The notes under the pieces were generated by a model, which worked only from the letters and a program-made list of their open reading frames with translations, ran no database searches and had not been told where the DNA came from. Made by a program: the position numbers and the translations under genes. Shown here piece by piece: positions 33,510 through 41,881 of a DNA stretch of 64,000 bases (positions are counted from its first letter, which is position 1; each line of letters starts with the position of its first letter). This DNA comes from Nitrosovibrio sp. Nv4 (GTDB lineage: Bacteria > Pseudomonadota > Gammaproteobacteria > Burkholderiales > Nitrosomonadaceae), in contig NZ_OCMZ01000002.1 of assembly GCF_900215485.1 (NCBI RefSeq), positions 434,001-498,000 on the forward strand, read 5' to 3'.

Positions 33510-34988
33510 TTAAAAATTGAAGTAAAGAAATACCGAGCTTGTCGTTGCCATCGTGAAATGCATCGCGATGCAAAACAACAGAAGCGCGCCCGACAGTTTT
33601 ACCGCGCCATGGCCGTCTACCATCAACTCAAATGAATTCTTCTGGCTGATAATTCCCAGCGTGAGCATGATCGCGCCGAAGCAGAGTACGTTCGCAGCAA
33701 GACCGGCAGGCAGCCATCTCAGAAGATAATCCGAAAACCAGCCGCCCCACACCAGGCTATTGGCCGGTATGTCTATTACCGGAAAATTCAGAACCGAGTC
33801 GATGTCCGCCATTCCGCGTATCACCCTGAGCGCATCATCAGGAGTGTTTGCCCGAAAGAAAATCCAGGTGATGTTGATGAAGTTGAACGTCAGCAGCCAT
33901 GCCGCCGCTTTAGGCATGCTCAAACCCAGCCCGCTCCACGCCCGATGAACAACCAGCGCAGCACCGTGAAGCGCACCCCATATGACAAACATCCAGCTTG
34001 CGCCATGCCAGAGGCCGCCCAATATAAAGGTCGCCATGAGATTGAAGTAAACGCGTGGCGTGGAGCAACGGCTGCCGCCCAATGGAATGTAGAGATAATC
34101 GCGCAGGTAGCGGCTAAGCGTCATGTGCCATCTTCTCCAGAAATCCTGTATGTCCAATGCCTGATAGGGAGAATTGAAATTGATGGGCAGCCATATATTG
34201 AACAGCAGCGCAGCGCCGATCGCCATATCGCAGTATCCGCTGAAATCGAAATAGAGCTGGAACGTGTACGAGAGACTGGTTGCCCAGGCACTGAAAAAAT
34301 CAAGCGTCTTTCCGCCATCGAATCCGGCATCTGCCCAGACCGCAAAGGTATCCGCGATGACCACCTTCTTGAACAGACCAATACTGAAAATGAACAGACC
34401 CAGGGCGATATTCCGATAACGCACAGCCAGCGTCCAGCGGGATGCGAATTGCGACATCATTTCGCGGTGATGCAAAATTGGACCCGCTATCAGGTGAGGA
34501 AAGAAGGTAACAAACAGCGCGTAGTTGAGAAAATCGTATTCCTTGGCTTCCCCCCGGTAACTATCCACCAGGTAGGCGATTTGCGTGAATGTAAAGAAAC
34601 TGATACCCAATGGCAGCAGGATCTGAGGCAAATTCAAACCAACGTCGAATGCAGTATTAATATTTTCGATCAGAAAGTCGGCGTACTTGAAATAGCCAAG
34701 CAAACCAAGATTCGCAACAATGCCGGCGCCCAGAACAAAACGGGGTGAAAACCACGGGCGACTCGATGCCGGATTTCGGGAAAGACTTGTGCCAACGGCA
34801 AAGTTGAAAAATATGGAACCCAGAAGAAGCGGCAGGTAAGCAATGTTCCAGTAGGCGTAAAAGAACAGGCTTACAGCCACGAGCCACGCCTTGCCTGCGA
34901 GGACAAGTCGAAGTCGATTCAGGAAGAAGTAGCCGAAGAACGCTAGCGGTAGAAATAGCAGAATGAACTTCGGAGAGCTAAAAATCAT
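33510..34988 (-). CDS. MBOAT family O-acyltransferase (AlgI-like)
   Basis: 492-residue polytopic inner-membrane protein. Start MIFSSPKFILLFLP matches AlgI-type proteins. The MBOAT core includes FPHLIAGPILHH, FQLYFDFSGYCDMAIGAA, FWRRWHMTLSRYLRDYLYIP and FILGGLWHGASW with the catalytic-type His near residue 327. It moves acetyl groups from the cytoplasm across the membrane for the AlgJ-like partner. No alginate or other polysaccharide polymerase genes lie nearby, so the target polymer is unknown. Confidence 0.92.
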   Translation of the reverse strand: MIFSSPKFILLFLPLAFFGYFFLNRLRLVLAGKAWLVAVSLFFYAYWNIAYLPLLLGSIFFNFAVGTSLSRNPASSRPWFSPRFVLGAGIVANLGLLGYFKYADFLIENINTAFDVGLNLPQILLPLGISFFTFTQIAYLVDSYRGEAKEYDFLNYALFVTFFPHLIAGPILHHREMMSQFASRWTLAVRYRNIALGLFIFSIGLFKKVVIADTFAVWADAGFDGGKTLDFFSAWATSLSYTFQLYFDFSGYCDMAIGAALLFNIWLPINFNSPYQALDIQDFWRRWHMTLSRYLRDYLYIPLGGSRCSTPRVYFNLMATFILGGLWHGASWMFVIWGALHGAALVVHRAWSGLGLSMPKAAAWLLTFNFINITWIFFRANTPDDALRVIRGMADIDSVLNFPVIDIPANSLVWGGWFSDYLLRWLPAGLAANVLCFGAIMLTLGIISQKNSFELMVDGHGAVKLSGALLLFCIAMHFTMATTSSVFLYFNF

Positions 34989-35414
34989 CTGTCCGTAACT
35001 TATCTCTATAAATTAACCAGGTGCGTTACCGTGGCCAGAGTCAATATTTACGGCCGAATTTCCGGTTGTATTAACGAGAATTCGCGGATGACAAAGGCTT
35101 CCGCACGCTGGTTCTTCATGGACGAAGCCAGACTATAGCTTCACGGGTTCAAATGAATGCAGTCCAGACCTCGGGCGCATCCGCACGTTCGCGGCACACG
35201 CGCCGAATTAAGATGTTGTCATTGCATTGTTGCGCTTGCCCATTTTGCTGATACAGGGCTGTTTGGGATTGTACGCAAATTGAGCTCGCAATGCTCAGGA
35301 AATTTCAAAGAAGTCTTATGTGGGTGCGACGGCTGCCCCGCAGACTTCGGCCACTATGAAAGTCCATTTTTGCCTGTTGGGCTGAAGTATCCCTGCTAAC
35401 ATAACAATAGCCTT
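34989..35414. other. Intergenic region between acetylation operon and relaxase remnant
   Basis: No firm gene. A plus-strand 80-codon frame at 35157-35399 is Cys-rich (CCHC, CGCDGCPAD) but lacks a ribosome site and a recognised pattern, so I leave it out. Confidence 0.3.
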
Positions 35415-36196
35415 ATGAACACGGCATTAGAGCCGGTTTTAAGGGCGATTGAGGGAGTTCTTCCGCACACAGTGGGAGTTCTTCAGCACACAAACCGCAT
35501 GTGCATGTAGTCATCAATAACTATAACCAGCTCGAAAAGAAACAAAAGCTGCGCTTGAACCCGCCCGAGTTGTTTGCACTGCGCTCGGCTTTCGCGGAGA
35601 AACTGAACGCGCTAGGCATCGAGCAGGGCGCGACCTTGCGCCGCGACCGACTGCAGACGCTGGACCGAGTTGAAAAGGGAATCGAACGGTTGAGGCAAAA
35701 GCAGGAATGGTACAAAGCGAAAATGAACCAGGCAGCGCCAACAGTGGACGCTCTGAATCTTCGCCGCGCCGCTGCAAAGCAGAGCCGAATCCTAAAAGCC
35801 GAGATAAAGGCGGCAACTTTGCCGTTTAGCCCACTGCGCAAAGAAGCGATAGCGACAGTATGCGTCTTGGACAAGGCATTAATTGATCCCAAAGTTGATA
35901 TAAGCCAGGCGGTAGAGGCAACATTCAAAAAACTTCAGAAGGATCACGGCCAGATGCGAGCGTTTGTTCAGGACCTTGGGAAGCCAGCTGCGGATGCGCC
36001 AAAACTCTCTTACCGGCAACAGCTACAGCGCAAGCGCGCAATCGAGAATTTGCGAGAACGCGCCCTGGCTAACGTCAACCAGGCGCGTACGGATATTGTT
36101 AAATCCGCTACGCCCCATGCACAGAAAGCCGCGATGCTACAACGGCTGAAAGCATTGGAACGTGGTTTTGGACGTGGCATGGGGCGCTTACTGTAG
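35415..36196 (+). pseudogene. C-terminal remnant of a MOB relaxase (mobilisation nuclease)
   Basis: Frame one (from ATG 35415) gives EPVLRAIEGVLPHTVGVLQHTN; a shift near 35493 leads into PHVHVVINNYN, the relaxase HxH metal-binding motif III, followed by LRLNPPELFALRSAFAEKL and a long basic helical tail to 36196. The N-terminal domain with the catalytic Tyr is absent. A 21-bp near-perfect tandem repeat (gggagttcttc-type, 35455-35493) lies at the break. This is plasmid or integrative-element debris. The downstream 231-codon part could still be translated from GTG 35501. Confidence 0.65.
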
Positions 36197-36270
36197 CCTA
36201 TAGACCAGGTATTAGGATAATTCCTTAGGGGCGGGGCAACCCACTCACATACTGTCAGCGGGACCGGGCT

Positions 36271-37200
36271 TTACGTGCTACGCAAGTCCCTGCCATTCGG
36301 TGACGAATATCGGCGATTCCGTCCGATCAAACTTATAACAAAAATGAGACCGCTGATGAACATTGCCCAACTCGCTGGTTCAGGAATGGGGCTTGTCGTA
36401 AAGTTGTTCAATTGACCGGTTAGGGTGAAATCATTTTCCAAACCGGGACCGGAAAATACGAGTGTTAAAAGTGACGATTCCACCTCACTTGAGGTAACGA
36501 ATGAAGCTGAATCTGGCAGCAATACGCTATCAACGAGACTTTTGTCCGCAGTGGAAATAAGGATAAAAGACAGCGCCTGTACATTCACGTCGCCAAAGCT
36601 CGGCGTCGAAAGGCGGGGAAATAAGGCGCTATGACCGGGCGTGAAACCAATTGCTAGAGCAATCGCATCGCGGTCATAATAGTAGGCCGGAGTCCCATTT
36701 GGGTTGAGATAGAAATCGCTATTGTTGACAACTTGTATCAGGTTTCCGGTGGGAGCGAACGTCAGATTATTTTGTAAGCAAGTACCGGGGCTGACGCACC
36801 ATATCGACGACGAGGGGTCCTTGTTGTAACCAATTTGACTCGTCGCTGCATTGGCTGCAATATCTTGAATGTCTGCGGTTACCGTTGAGGCGCCAATGGT
36901 GGCGGTTGCCCCTGTGATCGCATTTATGTAGCCAGCACTCCGACTGTTACTGTTTAGGGCAGGCGCGGTGCTTTCATATGTAAACACTCCCGTCACTTTC
37001 GCAGTTCCCGTGGAGCCAATTCCGGAGCCGAACAACTCATTGATCAATGTGCCCGCATTCTGGCCCCCCACCCCGACGGTTGCTGATGGGTTGAACCCAA
37101 TAGTTGCGGAATAAGAAACTGCGACAGGTGCAGCATTGGTCGAAAGCGGTATAGCTAGTGCGATCAAAATCCCAGAACACCACTTATTCATTATATTCAT
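36271..37200 (-). CDS. PEP-CTERM sorting domain exported protein
   Basis: 309 residues. Signal peptide to about residue 23 (ALAIPLSTNAAP). The body is Ser/Thr/Ala/Asn-rich and beta-prone with one Cys pair (WCVSPGTC). The C-terminus carries a full PEP-CTERM signal: PIPEPASWAMF, a hydrophobic stretch (ISGLIFVISLIG) and RNRRY, then an extra 11 residues. This directs processing by an exosortase elsewhere in the genome and display at the surface or in exopolysaccharide. The body has no recognised domain. Confidence 0.88.
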   Translation of the reverse strand: MNIMNKWCSGILIALAIPLSTNAAPVAVSYSATIGFNPSATVGVGGQNAGTLINELFGSGIGSTGTAKVTGVFTYESTAPALNSNSRSAGYINAITGATATIGASTVTADIQDIAANAATSQIGYNKDPSSSIWCVSPGTCLQNNLTFAPTGNLIQVVNNSDFYLNPNGTPAYYYDRDAIALAIGFTPGHSALFPRLSTPSFGDVNVQALSFILISTADKSLVDSVLLPDSASFVTSSEVESSLLTLVFSGPGLENDFTLTGQLNNFTTSPIPEPASWAMFISGLIFVISLIGRNRRYSSPNGRDLRST

Positions 37201-37442
37201 TATTTTTCTCTCTTATAGGTTAAGTAGCAGTTTCCTTGGTGGCAGCAACCAATCCCAGCTCAGCCTTTAATCCAGCTTAATTCAACGCCAGTTGCCCCGT
37301 AGCCGAGTAGATCATGTTATGACATAATAATAATTGCAATAGTCCGACAGGCCTATTAGAGAAGCTATGCTCAAAAACTTGCGTATGTCAAGGAGGAGTG
37401 AGGCGGCGTATGGTGTCACGACGAAACATGCTGGCCAAAAGT

Positions 37443-37552
37443 GCTGAACGCGATTGGCGCAAATTGAAAGGAGCGGGATGTTTGGCAGATTGATCGCCGG
37501 CGTTCAGTTCAAAAACGGAGTGCCGGAAAACAGCAAGAAAATCGCCGCTTAA
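37443..37552 (+). pseudogene. C-terminal scrap of an IS256/mutator-type transposase
   Basis: AERDWRKLKG in one frame and, after a shift, LIAGVQFKNGVPE...AA with a stop at 37550-37552 reproduce the usual end of IS256-family transposases. Nothing of the DDE core remains. Confidence 0.5.
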
Positions 37553-37667
37553 TAGCAAGCCATACTCGACATTTGACAATAACTCGCAGATCCATCTAGC
37601 AGTCTCGTCCATTCGACCACGCTGTCAAAATCTCAATTGCAGGATTAAACCAAAGCTGTTTTAGAGA

Positions 37668-37719
37668 TTATCCCCCTCAAGCCCCCGACCCTCTGCGAGG
37701 GGGACTTGAGGGGGGATAA
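37668..37719. repeat. Long near-perfect hairpin
   Basis: TTATCCCCCTCAAG pairs with CTTGAGGGGGGATAA (one extra G bulged), with an inner CCCCC/GGGGG stem. No U-run follows either side, so it is not a classic terminator. It could be an IS or REP-like remnant or a recombination site near the mobile-element scraps. Confidence 0.6.
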
Positions 37720-37897
37720 CCAGAACGCAACGGGCAGGAAACAGCGGCCTGTTGCTTCCCGTCCATCTACCCCACCCATTCCCAACCCTTGCCCATGAAG
37801 GCAAGGACTATCCCCACCACCGCCGCCCCAAGGGCGGCCCGAGGAAGGCCAAGCGAAAGGATGTATTTATTAACCCGAACCGCGAGGAATCCAGAGC

Positions 37898-38796
37898 ATG
37901 AAAACCACCAGCAGCCCTAAGAAAGATATGTATGCACAGATCACGGAAGAAATTATCGCCATGTTGGAAAGCGGGAAAAAAAGCAATATTACCTGGGCAC
38001 GAACCGGCAACGGCTTGCCCCGCAACCATAGGACCGGCGCGACCTATCAGGGCGTAAACGTGCTTTTGTTGTGGGCCTCGGCCATGACTCACGGCTATTC
38101 AAGCGACCGCTGGCTGACCTACACACAAGCGGCAGAGATGGGCGGCCAAGTCCGTAGAGGTGAGAAGAGCGTTACGTGCGTTTTTTTCAAGACGCTTGAG
38201 CGCGAGTCGGAGAACGAAGGCGACAGCACCGAAAAAAACCGACTCCATACGCGTGATTAAGCCATTCTGGTTATTCAATCTTGACCAGATAGACAGCATA
38301 GACAAGCCACAGACCACCGCGCAGCTTAACGAGTTTTCAGCAGATCGATGCGGCCGAAAACGTTTTGATCCGTTCCGGCGCAGTTATCCGCGAACAGGGC
38401 GACAAGGCGTTTTATCGCCCTTCGACCGATGAAATTTATTTGCCGGAACGAAACCGCTTTGCTTCGGAGGTCGAGTTCTACAGCGTGGCCCTGCACGAGC
38501 TGACGCATTGGACCAGAGCCAAGCACCGTTTAGCGCGTGACTTCGCCAGCCGCTTTGGTACAGAATCCTACGCTTTCGAGGAATTGATTACCGAGCTTGG
38601 CAGCGCTTTCCTGAATGCGGAACTTGGCTTTGCCGCGTCTATGATCCCGAACCATGCCGGGTATATCGATTCATGGCTGAAGGTGCTGAAAAGCGACAAA
38701 CGCGCAATATTCACCGCAACCAGCCAAGCCGCCAAGGCGCACCGTTATATCATGGATTTGGTGGAAGGCCAACAAAGCGGGCAGAAAGCCGCTTAA
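37898..38796 (+). pseudogene. ardC: ArdC-family antirestriction/metallopeptidase gene with two frameshifts
   Basis: N-terminal ssDNA-binding domain from 37898: MYAQITEEIIAMLESGK...WLTYTQAAEMGGQVRRGEKS...FFKTLE. A shift near 38235, in a run of seven A, is needed to read SIRVIKPFWLFNLDQIDSID, and a second near 38345 to enter QQIDAAENVLIRSGAVI and the zinc peptidase part with HELTHW (38493-38510). The C-terminal 143 codons (38365-38796) remain open. ArdC proteins protect incoming plasmid DNA from restriction. Probably inactive as one protein. Confidence 0.75.
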
Positions 38797-38812
38797 CTAA
38801 GGAGATAGAGCC

Positions 38813-39073
38813 ATGCCAATCATAAGCACGTTTTATGGGATTATAATTCAGATGTATTGGCGCGATCATTCACCGCCGCATTTTCATGCAAGATATGCAG
38901 GTGAACAGGTAGCAATCGACATACACACCTTGAAGATACTGCAAGGTAAAATGTCACGGCGTGCGCTAGTGCTGGTGCTTGAATGGGCGCAGGAACACCG
39001 CGACGAACTTATGGAGGATTGGGAATTATGTCAAGCCATGCAGTCACCAAAGAAAATCTCGCCGCTTCTGTAG
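38813..39073 (+). CDS. DUF4160 domain protein
   Basis: 86 residues with the DUF4160 pattern: MPIISTFYGIIIQMYWRDHS, then PPHFHARY and a helix ALVLVLEWAQEHRDELMEDW. The PPHFH segment could bind metal or act catalytically. Ribosome site aaggagatagagcc. It overlaps the start of the DUF2442 gene. DUF4160-DUF2442 pairs recur in genomes and have been proposed as toxin-antitoxin-like modules. Confidence 0.85.
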   Translation: MPIISTFYGIIIQMYWRDHSPPHFHARYAGEQVAIDIHTLKILQGKMSRRALVLVLEWAQEHRDELMEDWELCQAMQSPKKISPLL

Positions 39074-39357
39074 TCCCACCTATACAGACTGGCGGGGTGT
39101 GTTGGGATGTGATGGCCGTCGAAGCGTTGGACGGCTACCGGCTGCGCGTTCGCTTCGCTGATGGGCTGGAAGGCGAGGTCGAAATGGCCGAGTTTGTACA
39201 CGCACCCAATGCCGGAGTTTTTGCGGCTTTGGCCGACCCCGAAATATTCGCCCAGGCGCACGTAGAGCTTGGTGCGGTCACATGGCCGGGTGAGCTTGAC
39301 CTGGCCCCGGACGCCATGCATGACGAGATCGAGAAAAACGGGGTGTGGAAGTTGTGA
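39028..39357 (+). CDS. DUF2442 domain protein
   Basis: 109 residues from ATG 39028 inside the DUF4160 gene. DUF2442 core: WDVMAVEALDGYRLRVRFAD, GLEGEVEM, F-x-x-L-x-DPEIFAQAHVEL, GAVTWPGELDLAPDAM-x-x-E. A longer frame begins at 38983, but that part is the DUF4160 gene read in another frame. Usually found paired with DUF4160 as here; the 46-base overlap implies coupled translation. Confidence 0.85.
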   Translation: MSSHAVTKENLAASVVPPIQTGGVCWDVMAVEALDGYRLRVRFADGLEGEVEMAEFVHAPNAGVFAALADPEIFAQAHVELGAVTWPGELDLAPDAMHDEIEKNGVWKL

Positions 39358-39555
39358 AACGCCGCGGGGCCCCTGGCCGCGCCTAGCCGCCTGCTTTCAG
39401 CAGCGGCCCAACAAAAAAGAGAAGTGGGAAAATCATTTCAAAAACAGATCCATTTCTTTAGCCGCGTTTCAAAATAGCAGCTGCCGGCAGATCCATTTTT
39501 TGATTAAAAGTGGGAAATAATTAATACCAGCAAGTTTTATTCCTGGGAAATCAAT

Positions 39556-40146
39556 ATGCAAAAAACCCAGTCATTACCAGATGTACTGAACTCTATTCCT
39601 GCAGATCTACCAATCCCGATGGATGATGGTGCGTGTCAGCATCTGGAAAACATGCTGCTGCCCGATGTTTCTCTCCCCTCCACAGATGATAAAAGAATCA
39701 ATCTGTCCCAATTAGCAGGTTGGAATGTTATCTTCTGTTACCCCATGACCGGTCGCCCCGGATTTGCCATTCCTAAAGGTTGGGTGCAAATTCCCGGTGC
39801 CGCAGGGTGTACGCCACAAGTTTGTTCTTATCGTGAGAATCACGCTGAATTCAAACGCAATTGTATAAGCGTTTATGGGCTAAGCTCTCAAACACCGGAA
39901 GCACAAAAAGAAGCTGCTATTCGCCTAAAGTTACCCTATCCACTGTTAAGCGATTCAATGTACTCGTTTTCCTCGGCGATGGAATTGCCTATGCTTGAGG
40001 TTGACGGTCTAAGACTGATCAAGAGACTGACGCTCATTATCAAAGATGGCGTAGTCAGGAAGTGCTTTTATCCGGTATTTCCGCCAGATAAAAATGCTGA
40101 TGAGGTGATCGTTTGGCTTTCCGCTTTAACGCTCGATGCAGGGTAG
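39556..40146 (+). CDS. Peroxiredoxin (AhpC/TSA-type redoxin)
   Basis: 196-residue thioredoxin-fold peroxidase. The expected P-x-x-x-C region is present as PGAAGCTPQVCSYR with Cys85 and Cys90 forming a Prx-type pair; Y-P-M-T-G-R-P-G precedes it. Later strands (ISVYGLSSQ, LPYPLLSD, LTLIIKDGVVRKCFYPVFPP) fit the family. It reduces peroxides through a thiol donor. Its last 92 bases overlap the resolvase gene on the opposite strand. AT-richer codon use than the flanking genes suggests acquisition. Confidence 0.87.
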   Translation: MQKTQSLPDVLNSIPADLPIPMDDGACQHLENMLLPDVSLPSTDDKRINLSQLAGWNVIFCYPMTGRPGFAIPKGWVQIPGAAGCTPQVCSYRENHAEFKRNCISVYGLSSQTPEAQKEAAIRLKLPYPLLSDSMYSFSSAMELPMLEVDGLRLIKRLTLIIKDGVVRKCFYPVFPPDKNADEVIVWLSALTLDAG

Positions 40147-40669
40147 TGCGATCCACCTTCAACAATTCGGCCATGCCGGAAACTGTTTCCCGCTCTTCCT
40201 TGACCATCCCCGCCGCGTGATTAATTTGCTCCTGACTTAATTTAACTGGCCGACCTAAATGCTTCCCCCGTTTTCTTGCAGCTTGCATCCCGGCCTTTGA
40301 TCTTTCAGAAATCAGCACACGTTCGAACTCGGCCAGTGCACCCATGATATGAAACACCAGTTTCCCGCCTGCGGTCGTGGTGTTGATGCCATCCGATAGG
40401 CTTTCAAATCCCGCCCGGTCTTTTCGTAACTTATCGATCAACTCTATTAGGAAACTCAGTGACCGGCCCAGCCGGTCGAGTTTCCACACCACCAGCACAT
40501 CACCCTTCCCGACTGCTGCAATCGCCTGGGATAGTCCCTCACGCTCGATAGTAGCCCCGCTGACGCCCTGGTCGGTGAATATCCGTTCACATCCTGCCTT
40601 GTTCAAAGCGTCCATCTGCAAGTCAAGATTCTGATCGTCAGTCGATACCCGCGCATAGCCGATTTTCAT
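40055..40669 (-). CDS. Serine recombinase (resolvase/invertase family)
   Basis: 204-residue site-specific recombinase. Catalytic serine S9 in GYARVSTDDQ; the GDVLVVWKLDRLGRS, GALAEFERVLISER and C-terminal helix-turn-helix (VSGMAELLKVDRTTLHRAL) are intact. I start at ATG 40669 because MKIGYARVS is the family N-terminus. A perfect 36-bp palindrome lies 50 bases upstream. The 3' end runs antiparallel into the peroxiredoxin gene. Such resolvases belong to plasmids and Tn3-like elements, consistent with the relaxase and ArdC scraps. Confidence 0.93.
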   Translation of the reverse strand: MKIGYARVSTDDQNLDLQMDALNKAGCERIFTDQGVSGATIEREGLSQAIAAVGKGDVLVVWKLDRLGRSLSFLIELIDKLRKDRAGFESLSDGINTTTAGGKLVFHIMGALAEFERVLISERSKAGMQAARKRGKHLGRPVKLSQEQINHAAGMVKEERETVSGMAELLKVDRTTLHRALKRKAKRSPHQHFYLAEIPDKSTS

Positions 40670-40719
40670 GCCTGATTTCCTCCATTCTTTTCGCCACAGC
40701 CTTTCGCCACACCACGAAC

Positions 40720-40755
40720 CTAAAAAAAACAATGCATTAGCATTGTTTTTTTTAG
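40720..40755. terminator. Perfect 36-bp palindrome, possible bidirectional terminator or resolvase site
   Basis: CTAAAAAAAACAATGC, loop ATTA, GCATTGTTTTTTTTAG: 16-bp arms without mismatch and an 8-base A or T run in each arm. It could end transcription from both sides, or serve as a recombinase site or operator for the resolvase gene just downstream. Confidence 0.6.
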
Positions 40756-40778
40756 TGTAGCAAAAGGGAAGCCTTATG

Positions 40779-40935
40779 CTACAGTGAGTTCTTCTCCATC
40801 ATCTTTTCACAGTACTCAACCAACTGATCTAAGCGCTGATTAGATTCTGCAATAGGATCATTTGGTAATCTTTGCTAATGCATCTGAAATTATCTCTTTT
40901 TGGACCTCGTAATTAGCCCGAGCAAAGTCGGGCAT
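40779..40935 (-). pseudogene. Frameshifted small unknown gene
   Basis: MPDFARANYEVQKEIISDAL, AKITK then, after a shift, DPIAESNQRLDQLVEYCEKM and MEKNSL with a stop at 40779. The joined product looks like a small helical protein of about 50 residues. It follows four bases after the next entry. Family unknown. Confidence 0.35.
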
Positions 40936-40938
40936 GTG

Positions 40939-41088
40939 TTAAAAGTCCCCGAATATAGCCTCAAGCTCATCAAAGGTATAAAGAGCTCCTTGATAGACTG
41001 GGTTATTTAAAGCAGGAGCAAGAGCATTGCTAAGATAGCGGGCTGTAATCGTACGCGAATTCAAGGCAGAATGTTTGACCGTCAACAT
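40939..41088 (-). CDS. Short hypothetical protein or gene tail
   Basis: 49 codons: MLTVKHSALNSRTITARYLS, then ALAPALNNPVYQGALYTFDE and a stop. Composition is protein-like and the upstream bases include no clear ribosome site, so it may be the tail of a larger lost gene. It is directly upstream of the frameshifted gene above and probably came with the same mobile DNA. Confidence 0.35.
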   Translation of the reverse strand: MLTVKHSALNSRTITARYLSNALAPALNNPVYQGALYTFDELEAIFGDF

Positions 41089-41192
41089 CTGCAACGGGGA
41101 TTGTCACCTGCTCTTTTTTTTGTCTATCCGCATAAGACTTGAAGGAACGTAGGCAGCCGCTGGAGGCGAGGCATGTGGCTCGGTCCTCCAGC

Positions 41193-41639
41193 TCAAGGCT
41201 CGATTCCTTTCTTGCGCAGTTCCGCTTGCGCCTCTTCGCTCTTGTCCAGGTCCAGTCCCATGGACTTCAGCACTGCGTCAGTCTTGGTAAACTGCAGGTC
41301 GCGGTACTCGACCACCTGGATGCGGTTGCCCCACGGATCGAGGAAGTCGAGCCTGGCGCCTTCCAGCATCGTTGCGCCCGCTATTTCCGCGAGTTCTCGT
41401 ACGCGGGAACGGTCATCGACGACCAGACCGAAATGCCTGTGGTCGTCTGCGCTCTGTGAGCGCCCTTCCATGAGCGCGATGAACTGATCGCCCATATCGA
41501 TGAAAGCGGAGCCTTGACCGCGGCCTCTTAATTTGAACGTGAAAATGCGACCATAAAAGTCCAGCGCCTCCTCGATATTTCCGACCTCAAGCGCGACGTG
41601 GTTGATACCCACAATATGCGGTTTCGTTTGCTCGTCCAT
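41193..41639 (-). CDS. VOC family (glyoxalase-fold) protein
   Basis: 148 residues from ATG 41639. Paired beta-alpha-beta modules of the vicinal oxygen chelate fold: GINHVALEVGNIEEALDFYG (metal-type His near 15) and HFGLVVDD...LDFLDPWGNRIQVVEY with the usual DPxGN and Glu end. This is a single-domain member that would act as a dimer. Substrate unknown: such proteins include dioxygenases, epoxide-opening and resistance enzymes. Stands alone on the minus strand. The C-terminal 40 residues are a charged helical extension. Confidence 0.85.
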   Translation of the reverse strand: MDEQTKPHIVGINHVALEVGNIEEALDFYGRIFTFKLRGRGQGSAFIDMGDQFIALMEGRSQSADDHRHFGLVVDDRSRVRELAEIAGATMLEGARLDFLDPWGNRIQVVEYRDLQFTKTDAVLKSMGLDLDKSEEAQAELRKKGIEP

Positions 41640-41881
41640 GTTTGTTTCCCCCCGGGGTGGCATACACTGGTTTGATTGCGGAGAATCTTTCCTTGTCTAT
41701 TTCAGGTCTGCCATTTTACTCTTTGTACTCTATGGCTGTGGTGTAACAACTACAGCTGTTTATGATATCCGCTGCCCTACCCTCACCCTGAAGACCAAAT
41801 TTTCGGGGTGAATCTTCGGGAACCACCTGCAAGGCCCGTGTGCGGAGATAATTCAACCTCAAGGAGGATGTGAAAGGTTTC

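Noticed and set aside
33945-34748. 267-codon plus-strand frame
   Set aside because: Antisense shadow of the MBOAT gene.
37388-37612. 74-codon minus-strand frame
   Set aside because: Overlaps the IS256-type transposase scrap read correctly on the plus strand.
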